From Calonectria ilicicola (taxonomy: Eukaryota; Ascomycota; Sordariomycetes; Hypocreales; Nectriaceae), in assembly GCA_020809705.1 (NCBI GenBank), contig CP085835.1, positions 3,348,001 to 3,412,000 of the forward strand: a stretch of 64,000 bases of DNA, given 5' to 3'. Positions 1-10,332 of this stretch are shown piece after piece. A model generated the notes under the pieces. That model saw only the letters and a program-made list of their open reading frames with translations, searched no databases and was not told the origin of the DNA. The translations under genes were made by a program, and so were the position numbers. Within the stretch, counting starts at the first letter, position 1; the number at the start of each line of letters is the position of its first letter.

Positions 1-621
1 ATAGAGTACCTCAAATCTCAACCCACCGACAAAATGAAGTGGAGCATTCTCGAGAGTGGGCCGTACGCTGAAGACTTTCTCCTCTACCGCCTTGCACCCA
101 AGCTCGATGAATCGACAGGAGAATATGTATTCAGGGCTTATCTAGGCGACAAAGGTAGCATGGCGCTGGTTGCACTAAAGGACCTCGGGTGGTTTGCACG
201 ATATATGTTTGAACACCCCGACGAATTTACCGGTGACTTGCTCAGCGTGGGCATTCAGCATGCCACTGGCCAGATGATGGCCGACGCTTTCACCAATGTA
301 ACGGGTCACAAGGCTCGCTATGAACCACTAACAAAAGCCGAGATGGAAAGTGAGCTCGTGACGGTGAAGATGGGAGCTGCGCACTCTCCCGGGTACGACG
401 ACCCGACTTTGGTGACAATGCGACAGATGTTTGTCCCTTGGTGGACCATCTGGCATGAGAGTCATGGAAACACGGGCCTCTGGACAAGGGATTACGAGCG
501 CTTGGATAAGATCAAGCCTGATCGCATCAGGAGTGTGGAGGAATGGATGAGATCCGTCAATTACAAGCCGGGTATGGATGTTAAACCTGTGCTTAAGTCC
601 GATTTTGCTTTCGCCAAATGA
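1..621 (+). CDS. NmrA-like family NAD(P)-binding protein, 3' part (truncated by window start)
   Basis: The frame is open from base 1 through the first ATG at 34, and the residues before that ATG (IEYLKSQPTDK) fit the helix that precedes the 'W(S/T)ILESGPYAEDF' segment of NmrA-like proteins, so the true start lies outside the window. The 195 residues from the first ATG match the C-terminal half of the family: a substrate-side strand, then 'DLGWFARYMFEHPDEFTGDLL' and 'ATGQMMADAFTNVTGHKARYEPL'. The family covers NAD(P)-sensing regulators such as NmrA and isoflavone-reductase-like enzymes. The Rossmann glycine motif would be upstream, so regulator and enzyme cannot be told apart here. It is followed by a gene-free gap of about 840 bp and then a Zn2Cys6 regulator on the same strand. 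Confidence 0.85.
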   Translation: MEYLKSQPTDKMKWSILESGPYAEDFLLYRLAPKLDESTGEYVFRAYLGDKGSMALVALKDLGWFARYMFEHPDEFTGDLLSVGIQHATGQMMADAFTNVTGHKARYEPLTKAEMESELVTVKMGAAHSPGYDDPTLVTMRQMFVPWWTIWHESHGNTGLWTRDYERLDKIKPDRIRSVEEWMRSVNYKPGMDVKPVLKSDFAFAK

Positions 622-1459
622 TGCAATATGGGCGTCTGCTTCTAGCTGACGGTCTCTCGTCGCATGGCTCGTTTTATTAAGCGCGTTTTTGTGAATCTCG
701 TTAGGTACATGGGAAATTAATTGGATTCAATTTGGCAAGTTATGAAAATGATATTGATACATCTTGAGCTGGGACAGTTGCGGTGGGGTGCGGAACGCAT
801 ACATCGCTTCACTGATTCTGAGCCTCATGCTTTGTCATCTTTTGGCGATTGAAATTTGTCGCTTACATATTACAGTGACCCTCTTATTGTTTTTAACCAG
901 AGGGATAAAACATCGGGGGATACAGAAAGGCCTTTTGGAGACTTACCGAAGCACTGCAGGGCCCACAACCTATAGTTTCCGTCCTGTTGAGTCTTGGCTT
1001 AGTAGGGATGTATTCGGAAAGGAACCCAGCGGCAATTTGCAGTGAGATGAGGCCTCAGATAAAGTGATGGACAGCCTCCGCAAGGCCCTCAAAAAGTTCA
1101 ACGTTATTTTCCATCGGGACTCAATTTTGCATACTTTTACGTTTTCTCGGAATTCATGGTCGTCCGAGCGCAGAAAGCACAAGTTGCTTCCTGACTCGGC
1201 CTTCTGAGAAGACCGAGTCGCCGGGCCACTGATGTCGTGGTCCAATAATAAGGCTACTATTGCAATGCGGGGGCTAACTTGATACGTTCCGCCCCGCAAA
1301 TCGGCAACGATCTCGGGATACGACCCCGGGTTTTGACTATCCTCTCCTACCTGGGGTCGGTGCTTTGTACAAACATTTTTGCTTCCCCATTCAATTACTT
1401 TTTTGCTTGACATGTTTTGTCCATTCTGAGCTCCACACTCAACCCGACTTTCCCATTCC
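622..1459. other. Intergenic region upstream of the Zn2Cys6 regulator
   Basis: No credible gene. The open frames at 764-1045 (+) and 970-1476 (-) show no domain and overlap each other antisense. The region holds the 3' flank of the NmrA-like gene and presumably the promoter of the regulator starting at 1460. Confidence 0.6.
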
Positions 1460-4213
1460 ATGTCCAACAGGTACACCTAAAGTCTCGCTTGTCATCATCC
1501 ATCCACTCCGCATTCAAGAGAACAACGGCTCCAGCTTGTATTCTGGTCAGTCCGCGGAACAACATGCTAACGAGTCATTAGTCATCACAATTTCCCTGCA
1601 GCCGCACAAGATGAGGACTCCGGCCCTCCTGCTAAAAAGCAACGCGGCCTTTCTGGCTCGATTCGGGCTTCACAAGCATGTCAGGCATGCGCAGTCTCCA
1701 AGGTCAGATGCGATGACTTGAAAATTTGTCACCGTTGTCGGAGAAGAGGACTGCAGTGCATGAGATCCCGTCCAAATGAATTACCATCACCATCACCAGC
1801 GCGGAACTTCGGCTCCACATGGACCCCCGCATCATTGACATGCCAAATTTTGGGTTCCGCGGAACACACCGACCCGTTTTCACAGACGCAGAAATGGGCC
1901 TCGCACGATACAAACCATGTTTGGAATCAGCAAGCCGCCTGGGGGTTGCTGGATTCTGCTGTGTCTGACATGAACAGCTTTTACATGGGTCAGGATTTCA
2001 GACTGTCTGATCCATGGAGTACTGCGGAACCCTTGTCAGAGGATCTTTTTGGTGGTCAAATATTGCCCAATCGCGGGTCTGAAGGTACAGGTACAAGGTC
2101 CGAAGTGTTGAACTTTGTTACGATTGCGGGTGGCAACTCTCCGGCTACTCTCAACCTGAACGCAACAGAAGCAATGGCCGAGATGAAACAGGAATTTACC
2201 TTGTCCTTTGGACCTTGCCAACTAGGTGACCTTGAACGTTTTCATTGTAATGAATCCGCCTTGTTCATGAAACCTGAGGAAGAATGGAAGATTCATGATG
2301 GCCCAAAAGCACCCTTGGGGTCTGTTATCGGTCAACATCTGCATGGCAATATGCGTGATCGCATCCATTTGATTGCCCGAAAGTCCTCGACAGAAATGGC
2401 CTGTAATGATACTGCTTCAGACAGGATCTTCCCTCCTCTAGAAAGCCTCGACGGATTACTTCAGACTTTCCTTACACAACATCAAAGTCAGCCGACACAC
2501 TTTATCCACATGCCTACGTTCCGATTATCGTCTTGCAATATTCCTCAATTGATGGCTTGCATTGCAGCTGGGGGCTCGTCGTCCCCAAATCCAGCAGAAA
2601 GGAGGTTCGGCCTTGCTCTCATGGAAGTAGCCCACTCGCAAATCGCACAATCGGTAGTTCAAGACCTAAGCACATGTGTGTGATTGGGAACCATGACTAA
2701 TCGTATTCCAAGGGCTATCGGGCTGAAGAAAGCATTTATGAGTTACAAACCCTCCAGGCCCTTTTGCTCTACCTCGATGTCAACTTGTGGAGCGGAGACA
2801 AAAGGCTCAGAGATATGGCCGCAGCGCATGCAGGTGTCATGGTAACTGTACATGTCCCCCACCCCATCTTGACTAGGAGCTCCGCACAAGCTAACGCCTA
2901 TGTGCAAGTTACTGCGACAATCCAGTCGTCTTAGTCACATCAAGTATCTGACTATTAAGCCTCTTCTGGACGATACCCTTCCCGTGTTGGAGAATAAGTG
3001 GAGGCAATGGGTTGAGGTTGAGTCGTTCAAACGGTACGTGCGCCATTGTTTCCAACTTGCGAGATTGTGCGGGGCTGTTATTGATCTATTCAGGCTCGTT
3101 TATCGACTTTTTATCCACTGCGCCCAAGAGTCAGTTTACAGGCAAACACCGTCAACTTTGTCTCTATCTGAAATATCAGTCCCAGTTCCTGCAGCACGGG
3201 AGCTTTGGGAAGCCCAAACAGCAGCCCAGTGGCAAGATCTATACTTTACTCTATCACAGGAATCAGTTGATGAGAAAATTGACAATATCACCCTACACGA
3301 TTGCTTACAGAACTCCTCAAACTTCCACCGATTCCCACCTACACAAGATTCACAATATGCTTTTGCATGCCTTCTCCACTGTATAATGATGCTAGGACTG
3401 GACGATCGCAAGCGACGCACCATTTTGGACGGTTATAGCACAACTTCAATACCCCTGGCAAATTCTTTCCAAGGCACTAGCTTGCAAGATCGCCATCTTG
3501 TTCGATTGATGGATGAGGCCCGACTTCTCTGGGACATGGGTGCTGTTCAGAAATCACCCGCTGCAGCAATCATCCTGGAACTCAGTGCCATGCACATCAA
3601 TGCGCCGCTTGACAAGATGGAAACCTTGGTTAGCTGCGACGATCACGCAACCACCTTGCAAGCTCTTCAGAGTTTACGACAATGGCGACAAAGTCGTGCA
3701 GCGAGAAGGTCGGTTTGGCACGCGGGTCAGGTTTGGCGATTCGTCCGATTGCTTGACGATGCGCATCCCATAGACTTCCTTGTCATCGCTGCTTGGCAGG
3801 CCACCTTGTGCCTGTGGGTATACCAAGGTTTTTCCGAAGGCGGCATTTTACTTGAAACACATATTTCCTCCACTGATTTCGCACTAGGCCCTCAGGCAAC
3901 TCAACAAGTCAATTGCCCTGACTTTTTGTCTCCCCCCGTGCAGATCGACAATCAAGAGACTGTAGAGTCACAACAATGGATTAACTGCGGCATGGGTGTC
4001 CCTGTTATTTCCGTGAGTGGCTTGATGGACGATAATGAAGCCGTTGGAGCACCCGTGGAACTAGTGCCGTTGTGTGCGAGTCCAGATCTAATCCCCAAGT
4101 TCACAAAGGAGGCTACAAGAATGGCTTGTAAGAGCTTTTCGGGCAATGGCGTGCAGCTATCAGTAGTAGACGTAGTTTGTAGGATGTTTCAAGCAATGGG
4201 AAGGCTTATTTGA
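1460..4213 (+). CDS. Zn2Cys6 (fungal binuclear cluster) transcription factor
   Basis: Proposed model: exons 1460-1470, 1582-2653 (or 2677), 2713-2841, 2909-3033, 3094-4213. The first exon (ATGTCCAACAG) joins in phase to give MSNSHHNFPAAAQDEDSG. The first intron has donor GTACAC, branch GCTAAC and acceptor TTAG. The DNA-binding cluster spans about 1678-1762: CQACAVSKVRC then CHRCRRRGLQC, i.e. C-x2-C-x6-C-x5-C-x2-C-x6-C, followed by basic residues. The middle and C-terminal parts resemble the fungal-specific transcription factor domain ('LQALLLYLDVNLWSGDKRLRDM', 'ESFKRLVYRLFIHCAQ', 'VPAARELW'). The intron 3034-3093 is 60 nt, so the frame reads through it. The second intron donor is uncertain (59 or 35 nt). 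It probably binds CGG-containing DNA in the nucleus. The dioxygenase gene converges on it with 169 bp between, making a local pathway regulator plausible. Confidence 0.88.
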
Positions 4214-4382
4214 CTTGACCTCTTGCAGAACTTCAGACTCGAAATAAATCGCATTGTCGCATCTTGATATCTAATAAAGTGTCTTATCAGGCTGTAATAG
4301 CAACCCGTACAATTCGAGACTAAGATGAACAAGACTACACCTATGAGAGCTTTCATACAATTCCCGCCTCTGTTCGAAATAT

Positions 4383-5996
4383 CTAGGCGCTCAATGGCTC
4401 CAAAGCGCCTCGCCCACTTACTTGCACATCCCACTCTCCTTTACAAAGCGGCTTGACATCCTCGGCACGGGAAGCATGGTCAACCCAATTGCCATGAATC
4501 TGGTTGCGTATGTAAAGGGGAAGCTCCACGACAGCTACCGGTTTCAAAAAGTTGTTGGTGTCCAGAATGACCAAGTCGCTTCGGCGCTTCTCCACACGTT
4601 GGATCATAACCATGACCCATCCATCTCCCTCGGGGCTTTCAGGGCTTCGCGGGATAAATATCGGTTCCTCAACGACGCATTTTGGTCCGGGGAAGAAAAT
4701 TTCCCTTTCATTGGTTTGCTTGTTGAGCTTCACCACACCATTCAAGGACAAGGGCAAGGGCATCCCATTTTCCTCCTTGGACGGAGTGACAACTGGCATG
4801 AAGAGGAAGTTGTAAGGCTTCCCAAGATATCTCTCATCTATGCGGGGAAACTCGGACGGTAGGTCAAGCACAACTTGGGGATCGGGTATCACCGTATAGC
4901 TCGGCTTCTGCGGGTCAATTTCCCAGCGTACAAAATCTGCAGATGGGTCACTGTCGGGCGTCAAGCCACCGAAGGTTGGGAAGAGGTTGGTATAGATTCT
5001 AGAGGATTCCAGGAAAATCTTGCCGGTCTCGTCTTCCTCCCATGCAGAACCAGCATGCACGATAAAAGCGCTGCGAGTCCATCGATAGACGCGGTGCTCT
5101 CCAGGTTGCCAGCCCTGGGGGACTTTGTTTGCGCGACGCGGAATCAACAAGAAGGTGAGTGGTTCATCCTCAGTCCAAAGCCAATGAGGACCGCCTTTTT
5201 TCATAACTTCAACATCCGTTTTATATGGCCACAGGATTAATATGATGAAATTTGTCGTGATAGCGCAATCGTGAATAGGAGCGCACCACGGCCCTTTCAG
5301 CCATTGTTCATCCAAAATATTGCCCTTTTTATCCAACGAATAGACAACGATATCAGTAGAAGCAAGTCCCTTGGCTTCGTAACCATACGTCACCAGTTCT
5401 TCTGAGAAAGGGTCTATCTTGGGATGCGCGGTGAAGGTCTTGCCGGGCGATTTGAATGGGTCGTATCCTCTGGTCTCAAGTGTATCTGGATCTAAGGCGT
5501 ACGGAAGGCCATTCTCCTTGAGGCCAAGAAGATGTCCGCCCCAGTACAAGACATTCGTGTTCGCAGTTGAGTCAACTGCAGCTCTCACGCAGGGATGATG
5601 GGAGAAAGGGTTGCGATACAGACCAAAAAGCCTCTGATTGGCCTTGCGTTCGAGTTTAAGGCGTTCAGTCTCGATATAACGGATCTTCATGTCCACTCTA
5701 CCATCCTTGAATCGAAAGGCGGACACGTTCCCATCGCCCTCGACTGGGGGGTTGCCTGGAGCAACAGGATAGAAAGGGTCAATCATGATGCGATAAAAGG
5801 TTCCATTAAGCTGTTTTGGGATTTGGCCGTGTACGACCAAGTCGGCCATCTCGCCCTCGACATGACCGGGAAACCCAATGTCACTGGGTCCAAGTGGAAG
5901 AGGATGAGAAGACTCAAGACCAAAGTAATCCGAGTTAGGGACCGGCGTTGGAAGATATTTGAAGGCATCATCAACCAGATCATTTGAGAAAGTCAT
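4383..5996 (-). CDS. Carotenoid cleavage dioxygenase family protein (stilbene/carotenoid oxygenase)
   Basis: Single-exon gene of 537 residues from the ATG at 5996; the frame also opens upstream at a GTG (6017), which I did not use. The family is made of Fe(II) enzymes that cleave a C=C bond with O2, acting on apocarotenoids or stilbenes such as resveratrol and lignostilbenes. The four iron-binding histidines are visible at about residues 190 (FTAHPKIDP), 241 (APIHDCAIT), 313 (FIVHAGSAWEE) and 500 (QIHGNWVD). Family blocks 'LNGTFYRI', 'GDGNVSAFRF' and the Glu-bearing 'WEED' are also present. Length is normal for fungal members and no targeting signal is obvious. It is divergent from the SnoaL-like gene. 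A TATAAATA-like element lies on the minus strand at about 6072-6080. Substrate class is not determinable from the sequence alone; a stilbene or phenylpropanoid substrate is inference. Confidence 0.93.
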   Translation of the reverse strand: MTFSNDLVDDAFKYLPTPVPNSDYFGLESSHPLPLGPSDIGFPGHVEGEMADLVVHGQIPKQLNGTFYRIMIDPFYPVAPGNPPVEGDGNVSAFRFKDGRVDMKIRYIETERLKLERKANQRLFGLYRNPFSHHPCVRAAVDSTANTNVLYWGGHLLGLKENGLPYALDPDTLETRGYDPFKSPGKTFTAHPKIDPFSEELVTYGYEAKGLASTDIVVYSLDKKGNILDEQWLKGPWCAPIHDCAITTNFIILILWPYKTDVEVMKKGGPHWLWTEDEPLTFLLIPRRANKVPQGWQPGEHRVYRWTRSAFIVHAGSAWEEDETGKIFLESSRIYTNLFPTFGGLTPDSDPSADFVRWEIDPQKPSYTVIPDPQVVLDLPSEFPRIDERYLGKPYNFLFMPVVTPSKEENGMPLPLSLNGVVKLNKQTNEREIFFPGPKCVVEEPIFIPRSPESPEGDGWVMVMIQRVEKRRSDLVILDTNNFLKPVAVVELPLYIRNQIHGNWVDHASRAEDVKPLCKGEWDVQVSGRGALEPLSA

Positions 5997-6568
5997 GGTA
6001 AGTAGAAAATGTTTCACCGGTTCGTTTGCAAAGCAGGTGTTGAGGAAGCTAAAAGACCAAGCATATGAGGCATATTTATAATCAACTCGCTTTGTAGAGA
6101 TTGAACACTCTGACTAAAAGGAATCTTTGTCGATTTCGAATCTACTCCAACGACATTAGCATACATCATGTTGCCATCGAGGTGTGTTGATTAGGTTCAG
6201 TAGCGCTCGGCTTGCCTCCTAGGTTACGGGGCCGAAGCGGGGATACAGAACCAGCCCCAGTTAAAGACCAGGTTTAATGGACGCTAACAAAACGAGGGTC
6301 CACATAAGTTAAAATAGCGTCGGCATGCCGAAACCTAACCCTGCATCATCATCTGTCTGTCCGTTGAAGCCGAACAATTGATGCACCACCAAGCATGGAT
6401 ACAGAAGACTGGGGTTGGATGTTGAATTGACATATATCTTTCCAAACACCGCCTGTGAATTTGTTTTTCATCTCCTTATCCATTCAAACTAGACTACATT
6501 GAATACTGCCTTGTTTCAACGCATCTCAAAACCATACATTTTCCACCTCAACTGCAATTTTCACCAAC
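5997..6568. promoter_or_regulatory. Divergent promoter between dioxygenase (-) and SnoaL-like (+) genes
   Basis: A 572-bp region separates the two start codons. On the minus strand TATAAATATG (about 6071-6080) lies roughly 75 bp before the dioxygenase ATG. A 12-bp perfect palindrome, TCGGCATGCCGA, sits at 6320-6331 and contains CGG-N4-CCG, the half-site architecture bound by many Zn2Cys6 dimers. A CGG-N8-CGG direct pair is near 6226-6239. Binding by the neighbouring regulator is inference. Confidence 0.5.
6320..6331. promoter_or_regulatory. Palindromic CGG-N4-CCG candidate Zn2Cys6 site
   Basis: TCGGCATGCCGA is a perfect 12-bp inverted repeat inside the divergent promoter. The CGG/CCG half-site layout fits known binuclear-cluster factors. 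No binding data; the link to the regulator at 1460 is inference. Confidence 0.4.
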
Positions 6569-7027
6569 ATGTCTAGTCAAGCTATCCTAGATCGAGTTGA
6601 GAAAATCTGGGCCGAACAGCTGACAGACCAGCCTCCCCAAACTACCGAGCAGATCAAGAAAGCCAAGAAGCTCATTGAACTCTTCGAGGGAATGTTTACC
6701 TTTCTCGACTACTCAGTCGCCCATCGCTTGCTCTCCGACGACTACATCCAGCACAACGTCAGTGTCGGCACCGGACGTCAATCGATTATCGAATTTGCCG
6801 AGCGTGAAGCCAAGCCTCCGAAAAAGCTTGTTCTGAACTACAAGCGTGTCCTTGTGGATGGTGACTTTGTATTTGTCCATCTTCACGTTGACTTGTGTGA
6901 TGGGACCGATGGACTCAAGGCTATGGAAATCCTGCGTGAGCAGAATGGTGTTTTTACTGAGCATTGGGATGTTGTGGTCCCGATTCCTCCCAAATCTGAG
7001 CACCAGAATACCAATGGTGTGTTTTAG
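6569..7027 (+). CDS. SnoaL-like domain protein
   Basis: 152 residues, single exon, with an ATG in good context after a 5' leader with no upstream extension. The sequence fits the NTF2-fold SnoaL-like group: 'SDDYIQHNVSVGTGRQSIIEF' (the pocket His/Asn segment), 'VLVDGDFVFVHLHVDLCDG', then 'NGVFTEHWDVVVPIPPKSEHQNTNGVF', which is the usual ending (enGkivEHWDv.q.ip....N.NgmF). Relatives include small polyketide cyclases and many uncharacterised stress or secondary-metabolism proteins, so a specific reaction should not be assigned. It is divergent from the dioxygenase gene and probably co-regulated with it. Confidence 0.88.
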   Translation: MSSQAILDRVEKIWAEQLTDQPPQTTEQIKKAKKLIELFEGMFTFLDYSVAHRLLSDDYIQHNVSVGTGRQSIIEFAEREAKPPKKLVLNYKRVLVDGDFVFVHLHVDLCDGTDGLKAMEILREQNGVFTEHWDVVVPIPPKSEHQNTNGVF

Positions 7028-7500
7028 GTTGCAGGCCGTTTAAAAAGTGACGCAATGGAATATATACATCACTGTTGGGATGAATAGTTCTGCGTCGAAG
7101 AGCAATTTAGTAGCCATATAGGGAGATAAATCAATGAAGAATTCATTCAAAAAAAAAACAGGGCAAGCGTGCACGATGAGGGAATGTTGCACCTCTCAAC
7201 CTCTACACAACAAACCACACGCAGAGTCAACCACAGCAATGTGAATCAATTCAGGTCAAGTAGCAATGCAACTTTCCATACTGGAATTAGGGAACTGCAG
7301 TCTCAATCCAAAAAAGCTGGCCAAGACATGTCTTTTTGTTGTAGGTTATAAACAAAGGGCATAAAGACGCTACTACAATCAAAACACCTTCTCCAATAGT
7401 AAGAATATTTCTACCAGCCTCTCTAATTGCGGTAACTTCTGAAAAGGCGCAATATGCAAAGAACTTGTAACAAGTCCACAAGTCTCTCTTCTGTTCAACA
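7028..7500. other. Intergenic region after the SnoaL-like gene
   Basis: Contains an A-run near 7150 and no convincing gene. Short frames on both strands (7169-7351, 7287-7481) show no domain or matching splice structure. Confidence 0.5.
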
Positions 7501-7771
7501 ATGTTTGCGGCCTCTTCCGGAAGCTCCGTTATTGGCCTCTATCTTACAATCACTTTCCCCTTAGTACTACTAGGACTGGTATTCCTCATTATGCTTGAAA
7601 GAGAAATGAAGCTTAGTGGATGCTTCAAGTATGTTTTTGAATGAAACGATTTAATTAGCTTATTTTGAAAATTGCAGAGTTTTAATTCCCGTACATTATT
7701 TTCAGTACACCACTAGGGTTATTTCAAATGTACGAAAACAATGTTTATTTCTAATGCAAATGCAAGAGTAG
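7501..7771 (+). CDS. Candidate two-exon gene for a 73-residue single-span membrane protein
   Basis: An ATG at 7501 opens a frame that, with an intron at 7629-7677 (donor GTATGT, acceptor TTGCAG, 49 nt), reads in phase to a TAG at 7769-7771, giving 73 residues. The first exon encodes one strongly hydrophobic segment, 'GLYLTITFPLVLLGLVFLIML', followed by charged EREMK, as in a single membrane span. I do not recognise a family. The consensus donor and matching phase are the only gene-level evidence. It could instead be the surviving C-terminus of a larger decayed membrane-protein gene. Confidence 0.25.
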
Positions 7772-9090
7772 TCTCAACCTGATATAAATGAAGCACCAAT
7801 AGGGACCCCCACAAATCCACTAAATAATGTTACACTTGTATGGTTAAATATAAACGTCCCAGTTTTCTTCCACTCTCAGCTTTACCATGTTTCCAACAAA
7901 GAGGTTCTCTTTGTAAGCCTCACTGCGTGTAACGACTAAGCTACTCAGCAGTCCATCTAGATGCAAAAGGGAAGTCTGTCATCGCCATATCGGCGAATAC
8001 CATCTATCTTATCGATGTTGTGTATCCTTATGTATATTTGGTCTAGCTGAAGGTAGGCTCTCATATTCTGATTTACGACTGCGTCCTGGTTAATTTCGAG
8101 ATGTTTTCTTCGAAGCGATCATTAATATACATGCCATATTGATCAAAACATTTGTCTGTTTTCTTTGAGTAAGTTGTGTGCTTTTGGTTGTGGTGCTAAC
8201 CTACTCATTGCGATCATAAAAGTTTGTCGAAAGAATCTTATACCCTTATCCGGATTACTCTTGAATTGGAACAAACAGCTCATTAACCTACTGCCTCAAA
8301 ATCCAAAAATAATTACTGTATTGCAGAACAAAATTGTGTAAATCTTTTATAAGATTGCTCGTCGCATCTTCTATTTCAGCTTTTTTTCGGACTTAATGGA
8401 TTACAGCGAAAGTCCCTATAAAGGGATAACATTTTCACATACCGTCCTGAGACCAACCTATCTACTAAATATCATACTATTCACCACTCCAATAATTAAT
8501 TTCTCAAGGCCGAGTCTTGATAATATCAGAGTTGGATCTATATATATCTTTCCAGATTATCTCCTCATTCTCCTTGCTACTATCGATGTTATGTTGCAAA
8601 TTATTTCATTTGGCATTGTCTTTAAAAATAACGGTGCCTGTGGCACGTTCTTAAAGGGTCACAAGCTGCACATCAAAGTCACCTGGTAACAATAATAAGG
8701 ATCAATGTGGATAAATATTTGCTAAATTAAAGGCCTGATTCGTCGTCTGTCAGACCAGGATCCTCCAAACGCGACAAACCAGGTGAAACGAAAGTTAAGG
8801 GGAGGGGTTAGGTATTCCTCCATCAACTTTTGACATTCAACCGGAATGACAGTTTCCAAGAAAAAGAAAAAAAAACATAAAAGTGTTGAATGTGTCTTGA
8901 AGATACGGCCATGAAGCAAATAAGGGCAGCTCAAGATTTTTTTTAAAAAACAATTTTGGTTTTTTTTTGCAGTTTGTTGGTGTTTTTAGTCGTCATGGGC
9001 ATGTGGTAGGCACTGTGGCCTCGTAACGCATTCGCATTACTAAAAAAAAAAAAAACTCCACGGGCATGTGGTAGAATTTTTTGGAATGTG
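7772..9090. other. AT-leaning intergenic region with a weak hydrophobic frame
   Basis: No convincing gene. An ATG-initiated frame at 8396-8689 (+, 97 residues) is hydrophobic ('YLLNIILFTTPIINF', 'YLLILLATIDVMLQII') and could be a relic of a membrane protein, but it has no recognisable family or flanking exons. T-runs and A-runs occur around 8860-9055, and the block containing GGGCATGTGGTAG appears twice (about 8998 and 9062). Confidence 0.35.
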
Positions 9091-9094
9091 TTTT

Positions 9095-9260
9095 TGTTGA
9101 TCTACTTCTTCGAAAGCGAAGGATGAGTGGGGAGATTGAAGGTTTCTTGTTTTTTTTCACTTCTCGGAAAGAGAAGGATAAGGAGGAATTTTGAAGGGTT
9201 TTTGTTTTTGTCCTTGTACTGCTCGGAAAGAGAAGGATAAGGGCGAAGATTGAAAGCTTA
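9095..9260. repeat. Three degenerate tandem copies of a ~60-bp unit
   Basis: A unit beginning 'CTTCTCGGAAAGAGAAGGAT' and continuing through a GA-rich part to a T-rich tail occurs three times in succession, starting at about 9105 (diverged: CTTCTTCGAAAGCGAAGGAT), 9161 and 9219. The core GGAAAGAGAAGGATAAG is identical in the second and third copies. It lies in non-coding DNA downstream of the C2H2 gene. Confidence 0.6.
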
Positions 9261-9304
9261 TTGTTGTTGTTGTCGTTGTTGTTGTTGTTATTGCTGTTGT
9301 TGTG
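9258..9304. repeat. TTG trinucleotide microsatellite
   Basis: Imperfect (TTG)n/(TTGTTA) run following directly on the third copy of the ~60-bp tandem repeat. In one minus-strand frame it would encode poly-Asn, but no gene is supported there. Confidence 0.8.
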
Positions 9305-9586
9305 ACAAAGACTAAAACGTTGGCAATGCAACGTGGAAGGAATCGAGTTTTGTTCATCCAGACCAAATGAGAAAAAAATAAGCTCAGATGGTGGAGACAG
9401 GAGAGAGCCCATGCCGGAGGGTTTAGTCTGGTTTTAACTGCCAGACGGTTCAATGAGATAGGATTGATGGTGGGTAAGTGATCATTTAGTCTTGAGAGAG
9501 GGCAAGATGCCAAACAAAGACCGACCGAGAGCTCCCTTGAAAACCACTACAGTAGCGTAGAAGGCACAGGGGAAAGAAGAAGGGAA

Positions 9587-10332
9587 TTAGCATTCGAGAA
9601 GTCCATCCATGTGAGTCTCGCCATTACAGGCTGCACAATTATATTGGTGTGCACTCCATGATGTGCACTCCATGATGTGCTTCCGAAAGTCAAGGAGGTC
9701 ACCAGATGTATACCCACACCAGCACCGATATGGTTGAAGGCTCAGCACGTCATGACATTCGTCCATGTGTTTTAGAATGTCATGCGGAGATAAAAAAGTA
9801 TATTTGCAGCAGCAGACGTATTCTTTTCGGTTTGGGCAAGTAGCCCCATGATGTCGCGTCAAATGCTCTGCTCTTTTGAATTGACGGCCACAGCAACAGT
9901 GATGTGGCCTGTCAGATTGATGCCTTTCACGTTTGTGGCGGGTTACATCCTGCCGGCGACTGAAATCTTGGTCGCATGAGTCGCACGAAAATCTGAGAGG
10001 AGTAGAAGTGGCAGAAGAAGGTGAGTTTGGGTGGTGGGTAAGGTTGAAGTGCAAATTCCCATGATGTGGACGTGGTAGGTTTTCAAGGAGACTCGACGGA
10101 CCGCCTGGGTCTTGGCTTTGAGCATACGCCCCCGATTGACCTAGGTGATCACCATAGTGGGGGGATTGAATCCGAGAAGCCCAGGGAGCGGGTGTCCCTG
10201 GGCGAGGCGAAGGTTGCGGAGGGAGTCAGGAGATGAGATGTGAGAAGTGGAAGCCGGAGCTGAGCGTATGATGGCGTGGAAAGGGGCGTAAAGGGAAGTT
10301 GTGGTTGTGTGGAAGGAGGATTGATCCCCCAT
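9587..10332 (-). CDS. C2H2 zinc-finger protein, apparently broken by a one-base frameshift
   Basis: The C-terminal frame (9587 up to about 10227) carries several zinc-finger segments: FSCDSCDQDFSRRQDVTRHKRERH (a classical C2H2 pattern), HHCCCGRQFKRAEHLTRHHGATC, a third Cys-rich finger ending LKHMDECH, and YRCWCGYTSGDLLDFRKHIMEC. It has no ATG of its own. A second frame starting with an ATG at 10332 (MGDQSSFHTTTTSLYAPFH...) runs into it and stops at 10141-10143. One extra base in the G6 run at 10159-10164 would make the two frames continuous, and the Ser/Thr/Pro-rich linker then looks uniform. No GT/AG intron joins them in phase. This is therefore a recent frameshift or a homopolymer sequencing error. 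The likely role is a nuclear DNA-binding protein; no target is known. Confidence 0.7.
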
